From: Candidatus Hydrogenedentota bacterium
GTDB taxonomy: Bacteria > Hydrogenedentota > Hydrogenedentia > Hydrogenedentales > JAJRTN01
Reading direction: 5' to 3'
NCBI GenBank assembly: GCA_024278275.1
Contig: JAJRTN010000008.1
Location: forward strand, 1 to 54,897
Length of the DNA: 54,897 nucleotides
This document shows, in pieces, positions 16,642 to 25,505 of the stretch. The notes beneath the pieces were generated by a model. The model ran no database searches and had not been told where the DNA came from. It worked only from the letters and a program-made list of their open reading frames with translations. Every line of letters starts with the position of its first letter. The first letter of the stretch is position 1. A program made the position numbers and the translations under genes.

Positions 16642-17400
16642 CAGCGTGGTACGGATTCGAGATGACACGAGGCGGCATGTCCCCCTTTTTGTCATCTCGA
16701 ATGTAATCATGAGAGATCCGATCCCGTGAGCGGTGCGCCCTGGGCATCGAACAGAGGCCGATGCGGGCGGGACGCCCGCGACAGGCGTTCCCACGGAGGA
16801 CCGTGGGAACGAGATAACTTGGTAGTGACGCTTCTCCGACCACCGTCATTCCCGCGAAAGCGGGAATCCATGAAAAAGGTCGATGTCTTGTCGTTGGCCC
16901 GTGGATCCCCGCGTGCGCGGGATGACGATCTTGGCGGTGTTGGGAGTAACGCGGTTGGCAGGCGGCGCTTCGGGTTATACAACGATGCGGGCGAGACGCC
17001 CGCGACATGCATTCCCACGGAGGACCGTGGGAACGAGGATATAGCTTGGTCACGAAGGGCAATACTCCAGAAAACCGGAAGGAGGACCGGAACCGGGTTC
17101 AGACTGCCTTGCTGCTGTTGCTCTGCCGGGATCCTCGCGAAGGCGCGAAGACCCACCTGAGCGTGCTCACTGCTGGGGACTGGCGGAACCTTGCACGCAA
17201 GTCACGCGCGCTGGGGGTAGAACACCAGGCAGCCCATCCTGGCGAGGTCATGTAACTGATGCCCATGTGTACGCGGGACCAGACCACGAGCAACGATGAC
17301 GGTGAATTCTGTTTCTCTCCCCTCGTCGCGGGCGACATGAAGTGGATTACATGGGTCTCTCTCTGCCTGTCACGATCTCCGCGGGGAAGAGCCGGGGCGG
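16621..17400. repeat. REP/BIME-like cluster of hairpin repeats
   Basis: A gene-free stretch dense in inverted repeats. TCGCGA pair at 16621/16633; ATTCGAGATGAC (16655-16666) with its complement (16691-16702); two copies of a double hairpin at 16763-16811 and 16987-17034, each a GCGGGCG/CGCCCGC stem followed by a TTCCCACGG-AGGA-CCGTGGGAA stem; and between them TTCCCGC-GAAA-GCGGGAA (16849-16866) with an inverted relative at 16908-16921. Such units are typical non-autonomous extragenic palindromes. They begin within the last codons of the M56 gene. Confidence 0.8.
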
Positions 17401-17514
17401 TCTGCGTTTATCCTGACAGGCGGGATGGCGCGTAAGCAGATCTCTATTCCTCGGATCCTCAATCGGGAGAGGGCTGAGTTCGTCCATCGGCGTTTCTCTG
17501 CTATCATGATATCC

Positions 17515-18180
17515 ATGGAAGCCAAACAGCCGCATTGGGATCATGACGCATTGGCGCGCTATGTGCCCGCGTCCGCGAAGACGGTTTTGGATTGCACGCC
17601 GGCCCCTTCCTTTGCCGCCGCGGCGCGGTCCGCCGGGCGCAAACTGTATGGGGCGGATTTTTCGGGACGGGAAGGCGCCTTTTCGTGCGAGGGCTATGAT
17701 GACATGGTGGCCGTCAACCCGGATGAACCACTTCTCCCCTTTGCCGATGGCCAAGTGGATTGTGTCATTGGCGGTGACGTGCCGGCCACGTTGCGTGATC
17801 CCGGTCCGTTGGTGCAAGCATTGGCGCGGGTGCTGGCACCGGGCGGCCTGGCCGTGTTCATCTTTCCAAACCTGCAATACCACCGCCATGTCGTCGCGCT
17901 GGCACGGGGCCAATGGCGAAGCGGGACGCCGCCCGCGCTGGTGCGTCGATACCTGCGTTACTTCACCGCCTACGAGATCCACATGCTGCTGGCGCGGGCT
18001 GGTTTTCCGAACCCCCTGTGCGAGGTGTTCGCGGGGGATCACCCGGAGGAAACGCCCCTCGACGAGCACGGCTGCATCGTCCATGGGCGCGTCACCCTGG
18101 GCCCGCTCACACCCGGTGAACAGGCCGCCTTTCTCGCCCGGCAATACCTGGTGCTCGCGGCGAAGTCTCCGGATGGATAA
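17515..18180 (+). CDS. Class I SAM-dependent methyltransferase-like protein
   Basis: About 221 residues with the Methyltransf_11 layout: a degenerate motif I region (TVLDCTPAPSFAAAAR), acidic GADFSGREG, then the VDCVIGGDVPATLRDP loop and post-motif LARVLAPGGLAVFIFP. The usual glycine-rich SAM loop (DxGxGxG) is poorly kept, so activity is uncertain. No clear ribosome-binding site decides between ATG at 17515 and 17506. It is 78 bases upstream of a CgeB-like glycosyltransferase on the same strand, which suggests a joint role in surface glycan or natural-product modification. Confidence 0.65.
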   Translation: MEAKQPHWDHDALARYVPASAKTVLDCTPAPSFAAAARSAGRKLYGADFSGREGAFSCEGYDDMVAVNPDEPLLPFADGQVDCVIGGDVPATLRDPGPLVQALARVLAPGGLAVFIFPNLQYHRHVVALARGQWRSGTPPALVRRYLRYFTAYEIHMLLARAGFPNPLCEVFAGDHPEETPLDEHGCIVHGRVTLGPLTPGEQAAFLARQYLVLAAKSPDG

Positions 18181-18258
18181 GGGGGGTGCAGTGCGTGTCC
18201 CATCACACGGCGTTTCCCGCGGGGTGATGCGTGCCCGTGGAAAAGGGAGGGGGATGGC

Positions 18259-19980
18259 ATGAATATCCTGGCCATGGGATTGCCCCTGTGGAGGGACATG
18301 GAGCACCTTCGGCGCTATAAATCGCATGCGGGACACGAGGTGCGCCACCTGGCCGTGTCGGACCCCGCGCACTACCATTTCGCCGCCCACGAGACGGCGG
18401 CGGCGGTGATTGACCGCATTGCGCGGGAGTGGCCGCCCGATATGCTCATCTGCTTCTGTCCCGAGTTCTACCCGCCGCCGCGCGAGGTGGAGCACTGTCC
18501 CGTCCAGACCGCAGCCGTGATTTCCGACTGGAATCTGTACCAGCCGCAACTTGCGTACAACCTGGCGCGCTTTGATGTGGTGCTCACCGACCGCCTGGGT
18601 TCTCAATGCCTGCGGCTCGAAGGCGCCACGCCCCGGTACTTCGAGCCTCTTTACGCGCATCGCGCCTTGGTTCACCGAAGATTGAACCTGCCCCGCGACG
18701 TGGACATCATGTTCCTCGGCAACCTCAACCACGCCATTCACAGACGGCGGGGACGTATCCTCGAAAGGGTGGCCGCCTTGAGCGAGGAATACCGTGTTTT
18801 CATCGCGGGCGAGTTTACCCCGGAGGAGTACGCCCGGCACCTGAACCGCGCCCGAATCGTGGTAAACCATGCCGTGCGCCGCGAGATGAACCTGCGATGC
18901 TTCGAGGCCACGGCCTGCGGCGCCCTCCTGTTTCAGGAAGCAGACAACCTGGAGGCCCATGATTGGCTTGAAGACGGAAAGCATGCCGTGTTCTACACGG
19001 AAGAGAACATCACCGGAAAATTGCGGTACTACCTGGAACACGAGGAAGCGCGGGCGCGCATTGCCGACCAGGGCTGGCGGCGCTCACAGGAATTGGCCGC
19101 GGAGCGGCGCATGGACCGGCTCTTTGACTGGATAAGCCGGCAGCCCCGGTCCGGGCGCCGTTTCCTTCGCTTTTCCTCCAGGACCCGCGCCCTGGCCGAA
19201 GTGATGCTGCTGGCCTCCAGCCAGGTTCCCGCGCAGGCGGAATTGCTGGCGCCCACCCTGGAAAGGGCGCGGGCCGACGCGCCCGACGATGTGGGGCTGT
19301 TGCTGGCCGCGGGATGCGTGGCCTTGTCCGGGGCCGGCGGCGCCGAAGGCAAACGCCGGGGGGATTTGGGTCGCGAAGCCATCGCCTGTTTTCATGAGGC
19401 CACGCGCCTGGCCCCGGAACAGGCGGTTCCGTGGATTAATCTCGCCATCGTTATTCACCAGGCGGGCCGCGCCGCGCTGGCGGCCCGGGCCTTGGAAATG
19501 GCCGTTGGCGCCACCGGGGCGGCGCATGGGGGCTTTATGTTGGGTAAAATCGACGATCCCTATTACGCCGACTGGCGCTTGGCCCTGGCCTGCGGGGAGG
19601 CGGAGGTTTCCTTGCTTCACGGGCTGGCGGCTTGCCGGCTGGCCTTGTTGGCGCTTGAAGACGGCCGGCCGGAAGCGGGCTGCGATTGGGCGCGCCGCTC
19701 CATCGAAGCCTACGGGGAGGTCGCCCGACCGTACCGCTTCGCCGCGATTGGGTGCAGCCAAGTGGGCGACTTCGAAGGCGCGGCACGGTACCTCGAAGCG
19801 GGCCTGGGTCTGACCGCCTTTGATGCCGACTACCGCATGGACCTGGTGACCGTTTACAACGTGACCGGGCGGCGGGAGGAAGCGCGGAAGCTGGCCCGGG
19901 CCTCGGCGCGGATCTTTCGGGCCTGCCCGGACAAGGCTTCCACGGCGGACGAATTCGCCGACTTGTCGAGACATTCGTGA
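18259..19980 (+). CDS. CgeB-like glycosyltransferase with C-terminal TPR region
   Basis: 573 residues. The N-terminal ~300 residues resemble the spore-protein CgeB/Glyco_trans_1_2 group: DVVLTDRLGSQ, DIMFLGNLNHAIHRRR, then the donor-binding end RIVVNHAVRREMNLRCFEA and ACGALLFQEADN. The C-terminal half (from ~residue 320) is helical and Ala-rich with TPR character (EATRLAPEQAVPWINLA). It probably transfers a sugar to a protein or polymer, with the TPRs holding the acceptor. AAGGGAGGGGG precedes the ATG. It shares orientation with the methyltransferase-like gene upstream. Confidence 0.8.
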   Translation: MNILAMGLPLWRDMEHLRRYKSHAGHEVRHLAVSDPAHYHFAAHETAAAVIDRIAREWPPDMLICFCPEFYPPPREVEHCPVQTAAVISDWNLYQPQLAYNLARFDVVLTDRLGSQCLRLEGATPRYFEPLYAHRALVHRRLNLPRDVDIMFLGNLNHAIHRRRGRILERVAALSEEYRVFIAGEFTPEEYARHLNRARIVVNHAVRREMNLRCFEATACGALLFQEADNLEAHDWLEDGKHAVFYTEENITGKLRYYLEHEEARARIADQGWRRSQELAAERRMDRLFDWISRQPRSGRRFLRFSSRTRALAEVMLLASSQVPAQAELLAPTLERARADAPDDVGLLLAAGCVALSGAGGAEGKRRGDLGREAIACFHEATRLAPEQAVPWINLAIVIHQAGRAALAARALEMAVGATGAAHGGFMLGKIDDPYYADWRLALACGEAEVSLLHGLAACRLALLALEDGRPEAGCDWARRSIEAYGEVARPYRFAAIGCSQVGDFEGAARYLEAGLGLTAFDADYRMDLVTVYNVTGRREEARKLARASARIFRACPDKASTADEFADLSRHS

Positions 19981-20304
19981 AATGGACAATCGTTTTACGT
20001 GACCTGCGGAATCCTGTATCTTTTTACAGGAAGGCCCCGTTTGCACCGCCGGGTTGGATTGTAGCAGACTGGGTGACAACCTGATACACTGCTTTGAGTT
20101 TGTCGAGGCATTTGCGAAATACAGGCGCTTTTTGCGTGCCATCCGTGTGACCGCGGTTGGCCCCGGTATCCCGTATGTTGCGGCCAGGACAGCCGCGACA
20201 TGGGGGAGCATGTGGCGGTCCCGTTGGAAATGGCCTTTTCGCAAATGGCGCCTGTTGGCCCAAAACATATTCCCGGCTATCGGGGGAAGAGGAAGGATTA
20301 TTCC
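19981..20304. promoter_or_regulatory. Intergenic region with two opposed CGCAAATG motifs
   Basis: No gene. One motif is on the minus strand (CATTTGCGAA, 20109-20118) and one on the plus strand (TTCGCAAATG, 20238-20247). The plus-strand copy lies 58 nt before the SGNH hydrolase start codon. The minus-strand copy is followed by TGCTACAAT (-10 at 20063-20058) but no gene lies downstream on that strand. Confidence 0.35.
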
Positions 20305-22212
20305 ATGTTTCACCGATCTCACCACTGTGCGCCATCGTTTGTCCGAAGCACCATGGTGCTTGTCCTGGCGGCCATGGCGCTATTACCCGCCCAGGCCGTT
20401 CATGCCGCCGGAAACACGGCGCTTGTTCCCGTTCCGCAGTCCGGGGCCTGGTGGGCCCAACGGCACGAGGAGAAGTTGGCGCGGGTGCGGCAAGGCGATA
20501 TCGACCTGCTCTTCGTCGGCGATTCCATTACCCATGGGTGGGAGGGCTATGGCAAGGCGGTCTGGGAGGAATACTACGGGGATCGGAAGGCGGCGAATAT
20601 CGGCTACTCGGGCGACCTGACCCAGCATGTGCTGTGGCGCTTCGACCATGGCGAGCTGGATGGCATCGCGCCCAAGCTGGCCGTGGTGATGATCGGCACC
20701 AACAATTGCATGTCCAACACGGCCGAGGAAATCGCCGAGGGCGTGGACGCCGTGGTGCGGGGGTTGCGGGAGAAGCTGCCTCAAACCCGGGTGTTGTTGC
20801 TGGCCATTTTCCCGAGGCGGGATGTACCGAAAGAGATTCAGGATAAGTTGGTGGAAACCAACGCGCTCATTGCCGCGTCCATCGACGACGACGCGGTTCA
20901 CTACCTGGACATTGCGCCCTGGTTCCTGGAGACCGACGGTGCCATATCCAAGTCGATCATGCCCGATTTGCTTCATCCCAATGAAAACGGCTATCAGCTT
21001 TGGGCGGAGGCCATCGAGCCGAAGGTGGCGGAGTTGCTGGGTGAGGATGCCCCCAAGGGCTGGGAGTCCATGTTTTTCGGCGAGGGCCTGAACGGCTGGA
21101 AGGGCCTGGTGGAGAATCCCGAGAAGCGGGCGAAAATGAGTCCGGAAGAATTGGCCGCCGCCCAGGTGGAAGCCGATAAAGTGATGCGGGAGCACTGGAA
21201 GGTCCAGGACGGTATGTTTGTTTTCGACGGGCATGGCAGCCATCTTTGCATGGCGCGTGACACGGAAGATTTCGACATGCTGGTGGATTGGAAGATCGAG
21301 GCCGGCGGCGACAGCGGCATTTACCTTCGCGGTTCGCCCCAGGTGCAGATCTGGGACACCGCCCAGTGGCCCCAGGGATCGGGCGGCCTCTACAACAATA
21401 AGAAACATCCCTCCGACCCGCTGGTCCGGGCCGACAATCCCGTGGGCGAGTGGAACCACTTCCGCATCCGCATGATCGGCGAGGAGGTGACCGTCTATCT
21501 CAACGACAAACTGGTCGTGGATCGCACCCCCCTGGAAAACTACTGGAACCGGGATATTCCCATCTATCCGTCAGGCCAGATTGAATTACAGAGCCATGGC
21601 TCGACCCTGTGGTTCAAGAACCTCTATCTCCGCGAAATCCCCCGGGGCGAGGGTTGGGCGCCTTTGTTTAATGGAAAAAACCTTGATGGCTGGAAACAGA
21701 TAGGGTCGGAGTCCTGGAAAGCGGAGGATGGGGTGCTCTATACCGTGGGCGGCGAAGGCGGTTGGCTCAGCACGGAAAAAGAGTATGGCGACGTGGAGCT
21801 TGAGTTGGAGTTTCGCGTGCCTCCCGGCGGCAACAGCGGCGTCTTTTTCCGCGCGCCCCGCGAGGGCAATCCCGCCTACGGCGGTTTCGAAGTGCAGATT
21901 ATCGATGACTACACGGATGCCTACGGTGAATTGAAGCCTTGGCAGTACACCGGTTCGGTGTACGCCGTGGCCGCGCCTTCGCGCCGGGTGACCCTGCCCG
22001 CCAATACGTGGCAGAAAATGCGCGTGCGTCTCCAGGGCTCGCGGGTAAAGGTGGCGGTCAACGGATTCCCGGTGGTGGACGTGGACCTGGCCACGGCCAA
22101 GAGCCAACACGGCGACCATCCCGGAATGCGGCGGGAACGGGGTTATATCGGTTTGCAGAACCACGGTTCCCGGTTGGATTTCCGGAACATCCGTCTTCGC
22201 GAGCTTAAGTGA
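20305..22212 (+). CDS. Secreted SGNH/GDSL hydrolase fused to two DUF1080 domains
   Basis: 635 residues with a signal peptide ending AVHAAG. Residues ~40-250 are an SGNH hydrolase: block I LLFVGDSITHGW (catalytic Ser), block II IGYSGDLTQ, block III VMIGTNNCM and block V DLLHPNENGY (catalytic Asp-His). Two DUF1080 (3-keto-disaccharide hydrolase-like, concanavalin fold) domains follow, starting near WESMFFGEGLNGWKG and WAPLFNGKNLDGWKQ. SGNH enzymes often remove acetyl or other ester groups from polysaccharides, so this may be a combined esterase and glycan-processing enzyme. AGGAAGGA lies about 9 nt before the chosen ATG. Confidence 0.88.
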   Translation: MFHRSHHCAPSFVRSTMVLVLAAMALLPAQAVHAAGNTALVPVPQSGAWWAQRHEEKLARVRQGDIDLLFVGDSITHGWEGYGKAVWEEYYGDRKAANIGYSGDLTQHVLWRFDHGELDGIAPKLAVVMIGTNNCMSNTAEEIAEGVDAVVRGLREKLPQTRVLLLAIFPRRDVPKEIQDKLVETNALIAASIDDDAVHYLDIAPWFLETDGAISKSIMPDLLHPNENGYQLWAEAIEPKVAELLGEDAPKGWESMFFGEGLNGWKGLVENPEKRAKMSPEELAAAQVEADKVMREHWKVQDGMFVFDGHGSHLCMARDTEDFDMLVDWKIEAGGDSGIYLRGSPQVQIWDTAQWPQGSGGLYNNKKHPSDPLVRADNPVGEWNHFRIRMIGEEVTVYLNDKLVVDRTPLENYWNRDIPIYPSGQIELQSHGSTLWFKNLYLREIPRGEGWAPLFNGKNLDGWKQIGSESWKAEDGVLYTVGGEGGWLSTEKEYGDVELELEFRVPPGGNSGVFFRAPREGNPAYGGFEVQIIDDYTDAYGELKPWQYTGSVYAVAAPSRRVTLPANTWQKMRVRLQGSRVKVAVNGFPVVDVDLATAKSQHGDHPGMRRERGYIGLQNHGSRLDFRNIRLRELK

Positions 22213-22370
22213 AGCCGGGCCTCGGAACCCGTAACCGGCATACCCGCCTTGCGGCGGCCCGCCCTGGTCGTGGTCGGAGGGGACGGCTCTTCCCGGCTTC
22301 GCGCGGCTTCACGCGGCCCTGGATGGCCTCCAGGGGATATTGCCGTGGGCACAAGGAAAGGCATGGCCCA

Positions 22371-22379
22371 TGGTATAAT
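22371..22379 (+). promoter_or_regulatory. Extended -10 promoter before a small ORF
   Basis: TGGTATAAT is a perfect extended -10 element (TGnTATAAT). No good -35 is visible, as often with extended -10 promoters. A start near 22386 would give about a 70-nt leader to the small gene at 22458. Confidence 0.5.
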
Positions 22380-22457
22380 AGGTATGGGAAGTGAGATGGC
22401 AGTACGGGGTTTCGGAGCCCTGCTCCGGCTCTCCGGCAGTACAGGAGGTGAGGTACG

Positions 22458-22643
22458 GTGGAGATGTACGGGATTCCGGAAAATCCGGGCGTGGTGACGT
22501 ATTCATGGCTGCGGGCGTGGTGGTTGCGTTCGGTCTGGGGCTACGATGTGGTGCAGGTGCGGCGTTCGCCCCGCATGAGCTGCTTCGGAGGCCTGGCCTA
22601 CGACGAACGGTACCTCATGTCACCGAAAAACAAGTCCCGTTAA
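22458..22643 (+). CDS. Small protein of unknown function (61 aa)
   Basis: A GTG-initiated frame preceded by a near-perfect ribosome-binding site AGGAGGTGA (22443-22451) at 6-nt spacing, and by a TGGTATAAT promoter element. The product is Trp/Tyr-rich (VTYSWLRAWWLRSVWGYDV) and basic toward the C-terminus, ending KNKSR. The middle could lie on a membrane surface. No domain is recognised. It is convergent with the arsenite transporter gene and separated from it by a hairpin. Expression signals, not homology, support it. Confidence 0.5.
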   Translation: MEMYGIPENPGVVTYSWLRAWWLRSVWGYDVVQVRRSPRMSCFGGLAYDERYLMSPKNKSR

Positions 22644-22666
22644 ACGGCGTGCGGGCCAAACGCCGT
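22644..22666. terminator. Hairpin between convergent small ORF and acr3
   Basis: ACGGCGT (22644-22650) and ACGCCGT (22660-22666) form a 7-bp stem with a 9-base loop right after the small ORF stop codon. There is no T-tract, so termination is only suggested by position. Confidence 0.4.
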
Positions 22667-22725
22667 CCGTAGAAGCCGGCGCCCAGCCGCTTTGAAAAGG
22701 CTGAAAGTTCCGTAGAGCCCGCGTC

Positions 22726-23919
22726 CTATCGCCGAAACAGGCCCCGGGTCCGCAGGCAGATTCGAACCAGCATGAGCATGACCGGCACTTCGATGAGCAC
22801 GCCGACGACGGTGGCCAGGGCGGCGCCGGAGTTCAGACCGAAAAGCATGACGGCGGTGGCAATGGCCACCTCGAAGTGATTGGACGCGCCGATGAGGGCG
22901 GTGGGCGCGGCGTCGCCGTAGGGGAGGCGCAGGGCGCGTGAAAGGCCATAGCCGAGGGTGAAAATAAGGACGGTCTGAAGGAAGAGGGGCACGGCGATCC
23001 AGAGAATGGTGAGGGGATGGGCGACAATAACATCGCCCTTGAAGGAAAAGAGGAGCACGAGGGTGACCAGCAAGGCGGTGATGGTGACGGGGGTGAGCTG
23101 GTGGAGAAAGTTCTCCCTGAACCAGGTTTCTCCCTTGAGCGCGAAGATGAGCTTGCGGGAAACATAGCCCGTCGCCAGCGGCAGGGCGACGTAAACGGTG
23201 ATGGAGAGCAGCAAGGCCTGCCACGGTACGGGCAGCCGCCCGACGCCGAGGAGGAATCCGCCCAGGACGCCGTAGAGGACAAGCATGGTGAGGGAGTTGA
23301 TGGCGACCATGACCAGGGTGTGCCCGTCGTTGCCCTTGGCGAGGTACCCCCAGACGAGGACCATGGCGGTGCAGGGGGCGACACCGAGGAGGATGCAGCC
23401 GGCCAGGTAACTGCGCCACAGGGGGATCTGGAGCATCTTGACGCCGTCGGACAGGACAACGGTACCCGCGCCATAGGCCGCGCCGGCCGGCAGGTCTATG
23501 CCAAAAGGCAGTTTCACCAGGTCGACAGCCTCCGCGCCGATGAAACCGCGAAACAGTACGCCCAAAAACAGCAGGGAAATGCCGTACATGGTAAAGGGCT
23601 TGACACCCCAGTTGATGATGAGCGTGAGGCTTACCGGCTTGAGGCTTTTTCCCGCCTTGATCACTTCCGCGAAATCAATCTTCACCATGATGGGATACAT
23701 CATGAAAAAGAGGCACAAGGCGATGGGCAGGGAAATCACGGGCGCTCCGTTGACGGTGAGGGTCATGCCGTCCAGGATTCGTGCCACCCCGGGGGCGGTG
23801 CGGCCCAAAAAGACGCCGCCCGCGATGCTGAGTCCCACCCATACGGTGAGGTAACGTTCGAAAACGCCAAGGCCCTTGCCTGGGGTGAAGGTACTTGTGG
23901 TGGTGTTACGGGGAGGCAA
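22726..23919 (-). CDS. acr3: ACR3-type arsenite efflux transporter
   Basis: About 397 residues with roughly ten membrane segments. Family features include [32 protein letters not shown] and the conserved cysteine region [17 protein letters not shown]3 expels arsenite (and the products of arsenate reduction) across the inner membrane using the proton-motive force. The start is probably TTG at 23919, with AAAGG 9 nt upstream; longer in-frame extensions run through the arsM stop region and are not protein-like. It is the last gene of the arsR-arsM-acr3 set on the minus strand. Confidence 0.9.
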   Translation of the reverse strand: MPPRNTTTSTFTPGKGLGVFERYLTVWVGLSIAGGVFLGRTAPGVARILDGMTLTVNGAPVISLPIALCLFFMMYPIMVKIDFAEVIKAGKSLKPVSLTLIINWGVKPFTMYGISLLFLGVLFRGFIGAEAVDLVKLPFGIDLPAGAAYGAGTVVLSDGVKMLQIPLWRSYLAGCILLGVAPCTAMVLVWGYLAKGNDGHTLVMVAINSLTMLVLYGVLGGFLLGVGRLPVPWQALLLSITVYVALPLATGYVSRKLIFALKGETWFRENFLHQLTPVTITALLVTLVLLFSFKGDVIVAHPLTILWIAVPLFLQTVLIFTLGYGLSRALRLPYGDAAPTALIGASNHFEVAIATAVMLFGLNSGAALATVVGVLIEVPVMLMLVRICLRTRGLFRR

Positions 23920-24001
23920 CGGTGGAAACCTTTCTTCTTTGGTGAGCGTGCTTTTTGTAGGGGCAAGCGCCCGAATAAGGAACCGGGCAAGAATGACTCC
24001 G

Positions 24002-24847
24002 TCAATCCCGCAGGGGCTTGCGGGCGCGGATGCCCAGGCTGGTGATGAAATCCCCCGGTTTGGCGCGGGGAGGAAGGGCCGCCAGGATCCGGGCATAAAG
24101 CGGATCATTCGTGCCGGCCATGGCGTCGAGAAAACCGGGATTCTTCTCCAGGGTTACGTCGATCAGTCCCGCCGCCAGGGCCATGCGCTCCGTGTCCTCC
24201 ACGAGCACCGCCCCCGCGATACATCCCACGAGAGCTTCGGCCATCTCGGCGATTACCGCCGGGAGCGGTTGTAACAGGGCCAGGTCGGAAACGGCCACCC
24301 GCCCCCCGGGCTTCAACACGCGCGCCATGTCGCGCCACACTTGCGGCTTGTCCGGCGACAGATTGATGACGCAGTTCGAGATGATGACGTCCACGCTGTT
24401 GTCGGCAAGGGGCAGATGCTCGATTTCGCCGAGACGGAACGCTACGTTGTCCAGCCCGCTTCGCTCGCGATAAACAGCCACGTTCCGCCGCGCCTTCGCG
24501 ATCATCTCGGGGGTCATGTCCACGCCGATGGCCCGACCCGCCGCACCTACCCGCGCACCGGCGATAAAAACATCAAAGCCGGCCCCGCTGCCCAAATCCA
24601 CCACCACTTCGCCCGGCGACAGGGACGCCAGGGCCACCGGGTTGCCGCAGGAAAGCCCCATGTTCGCCCCTTCGGGCAAGGCCTCAAGGTCATCCAACCC
24701 ATAGCCGATGGCCTCGGCGAGGGCATTGTTCGCGGGCGTTTCACCGCCGCAACACCCCGCGCCGTTGCGGGCGATGGCGGCATAACCCGCACGCACCTGC
24801 TCCCGCATATCTTCGGGTGATGGCGAATGGCCACAACACTTATCCAT
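24002..24847 (-). CDS. arsM: Arsenite S-adenosylmethionine methyltransferase
   Basis: 281 residues of the ArsM family, which methylates As(III) to methyl- and dimethylarsenicals. Visible features are the N-terminal CCG cysteines, [14 protein letters not shown], the SAM site [16 protein letters not shown] and the diagnostic cysteine segment [16 protein letters not shown]. The ATG at 24847 lies inside the end of arsR (8-nt overlap), so translation is coupled. acr3 follows after about 80 nt. Together the two gene products methylate and export arsenic. No arsenate reductase gene is nearby. Confidence 0.93.
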   Translation of the reverse strand: MDKCCGHSPSPEDMREQVRAGYAAIARNGAGCCGGETPANNALAEAIGYGLDDLEALPEGANMGLSCGNPVALASLSPGEVVVDLGSGAGFDVFIAGARVGAAGRAIGVDMTPEMIAKARRNVAVYRERSGLDNVAFRLGEIEHLPLADNSVDVIISNCVINLSPDKPQVWRDMARVLKPGGRVAVSDLALLQPLPAVIAEMAEALVGCIAGAVLVEDTERMALAAGLIDVTLEKNPGFLDAMAGTNDPLYARILAALPPRAKPGDFITSLGIRARKPLRD

Positions 24848-25172
24848 GGTCACACATCTCCACGGTTGCAAAGCAGTCCGTCTCCATCCGCCCCTGGCAG
24901 CAATCTTCCATCAGGTAGGTAAGCAGCGCCCGTACACCGTCAAAGCGGACCGCGTAAATGATGGACCGTCCCTTCCGTTCGCTGCTCAGCAGGCCCGCAC
25001 GGGTAAGGTGGGCCAGGTGAAACGACAGGGTGGCCTTCGGCACGCGCAAGCCCGAGGCAATCTCGCCCGCCGGCAGCCCCTCCCGTCCCGCGCGAACCAG
25101 CATACGAAAGACCTCCAGGCGAGTCTCCTGCGCCAGGCTGGCGAGGGCTTCCACGGCGTCTGATGCTTCCAT
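24840..25172 (-). CDS. arsR: ArsR-family arsenic-responsive repressor
   Basis: 110 residues with an ArsR/SmtB winged helix (LASLAQETRLEVFRMLV, recognition helix PKATLSFHLAHLTRAGLL). C-terminal cysteines at EDCCQG, METDCF and VEMCDHG probably form the As(III) site, as in actinobacterial and acidophile ArsR types with C-terminal ligands instead of the alpha-3 CVC motif. Binding of arsenite should release the promoter. It leads the arsM and acr3 genes. Confidence 0.92.
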   Translation of the reverse strand: MEASDAVEALASLAQETRLEVFRMLVRAGREGLPAGEIASGLRVPKATLSFHLAHLTRAGLLSSERKGRSIIYAVRFDGVRALLTYLMEDCCQGRMETDCFATVEMCDHG

Positions 25173-25180
25173 GATTCCAA

Positions 25181-25196
25181 TAATATCAAACTATTA
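25181..25196 (-). promoter_or_regulatory. Candidate ArsR operator
   Basis: TAATA-TCAAAC-TATTA is a short AT-rich dyad 8 bases upstream of the arsR start codon, inside an otherwise GC-rich sequence. Its location is right for self-repression, though the arms are only 5 bp. Confidence 0.45.
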
Positions 25197-25505
25197 CGGG
25201 AAAGTCCAGAAAACCGCGCGGGGGGGCATTTGCGCTGACTTGGACTGGAGACCGGCAGCCAACGGGATGCAACCGCTTCGCCGCCCCCGGCTCCGTGCCC
25301 TATATTCGCCAGCGGGCACGGGCATGTGGCCGGTTAACGTTCGAAATGACAGGGGAAGCCGTACACGGGCACAGGTGAGGCGACTTTCCCCCACGGTCGA
25401 AGAGGCACTCGACCCTCCCCATGCTTCATCCCGGCCGCGTCGAGAGGGTGCTGTCCCCGGCCACCGCGTGAATGGTGTTTCCTTTCCCGCCGGGAAATAC
25501 CGCTT
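25197..25505. other. Intergenic region without a supported gene
   Basis: About 310 bases upstream of the arsenic operon and downstream of the oxidoreductase gene. I see no domain-bearing frame and no strong terminator. Confidence 0.5.

Noticed and set aside
16621-17400. Possible CRISPR array or phage attachment site in the repeat cluster
   Set aside because: Repeats are hairpins with unequal spacing and no unique equal-length spacers, and no cas or integrase gene is near.
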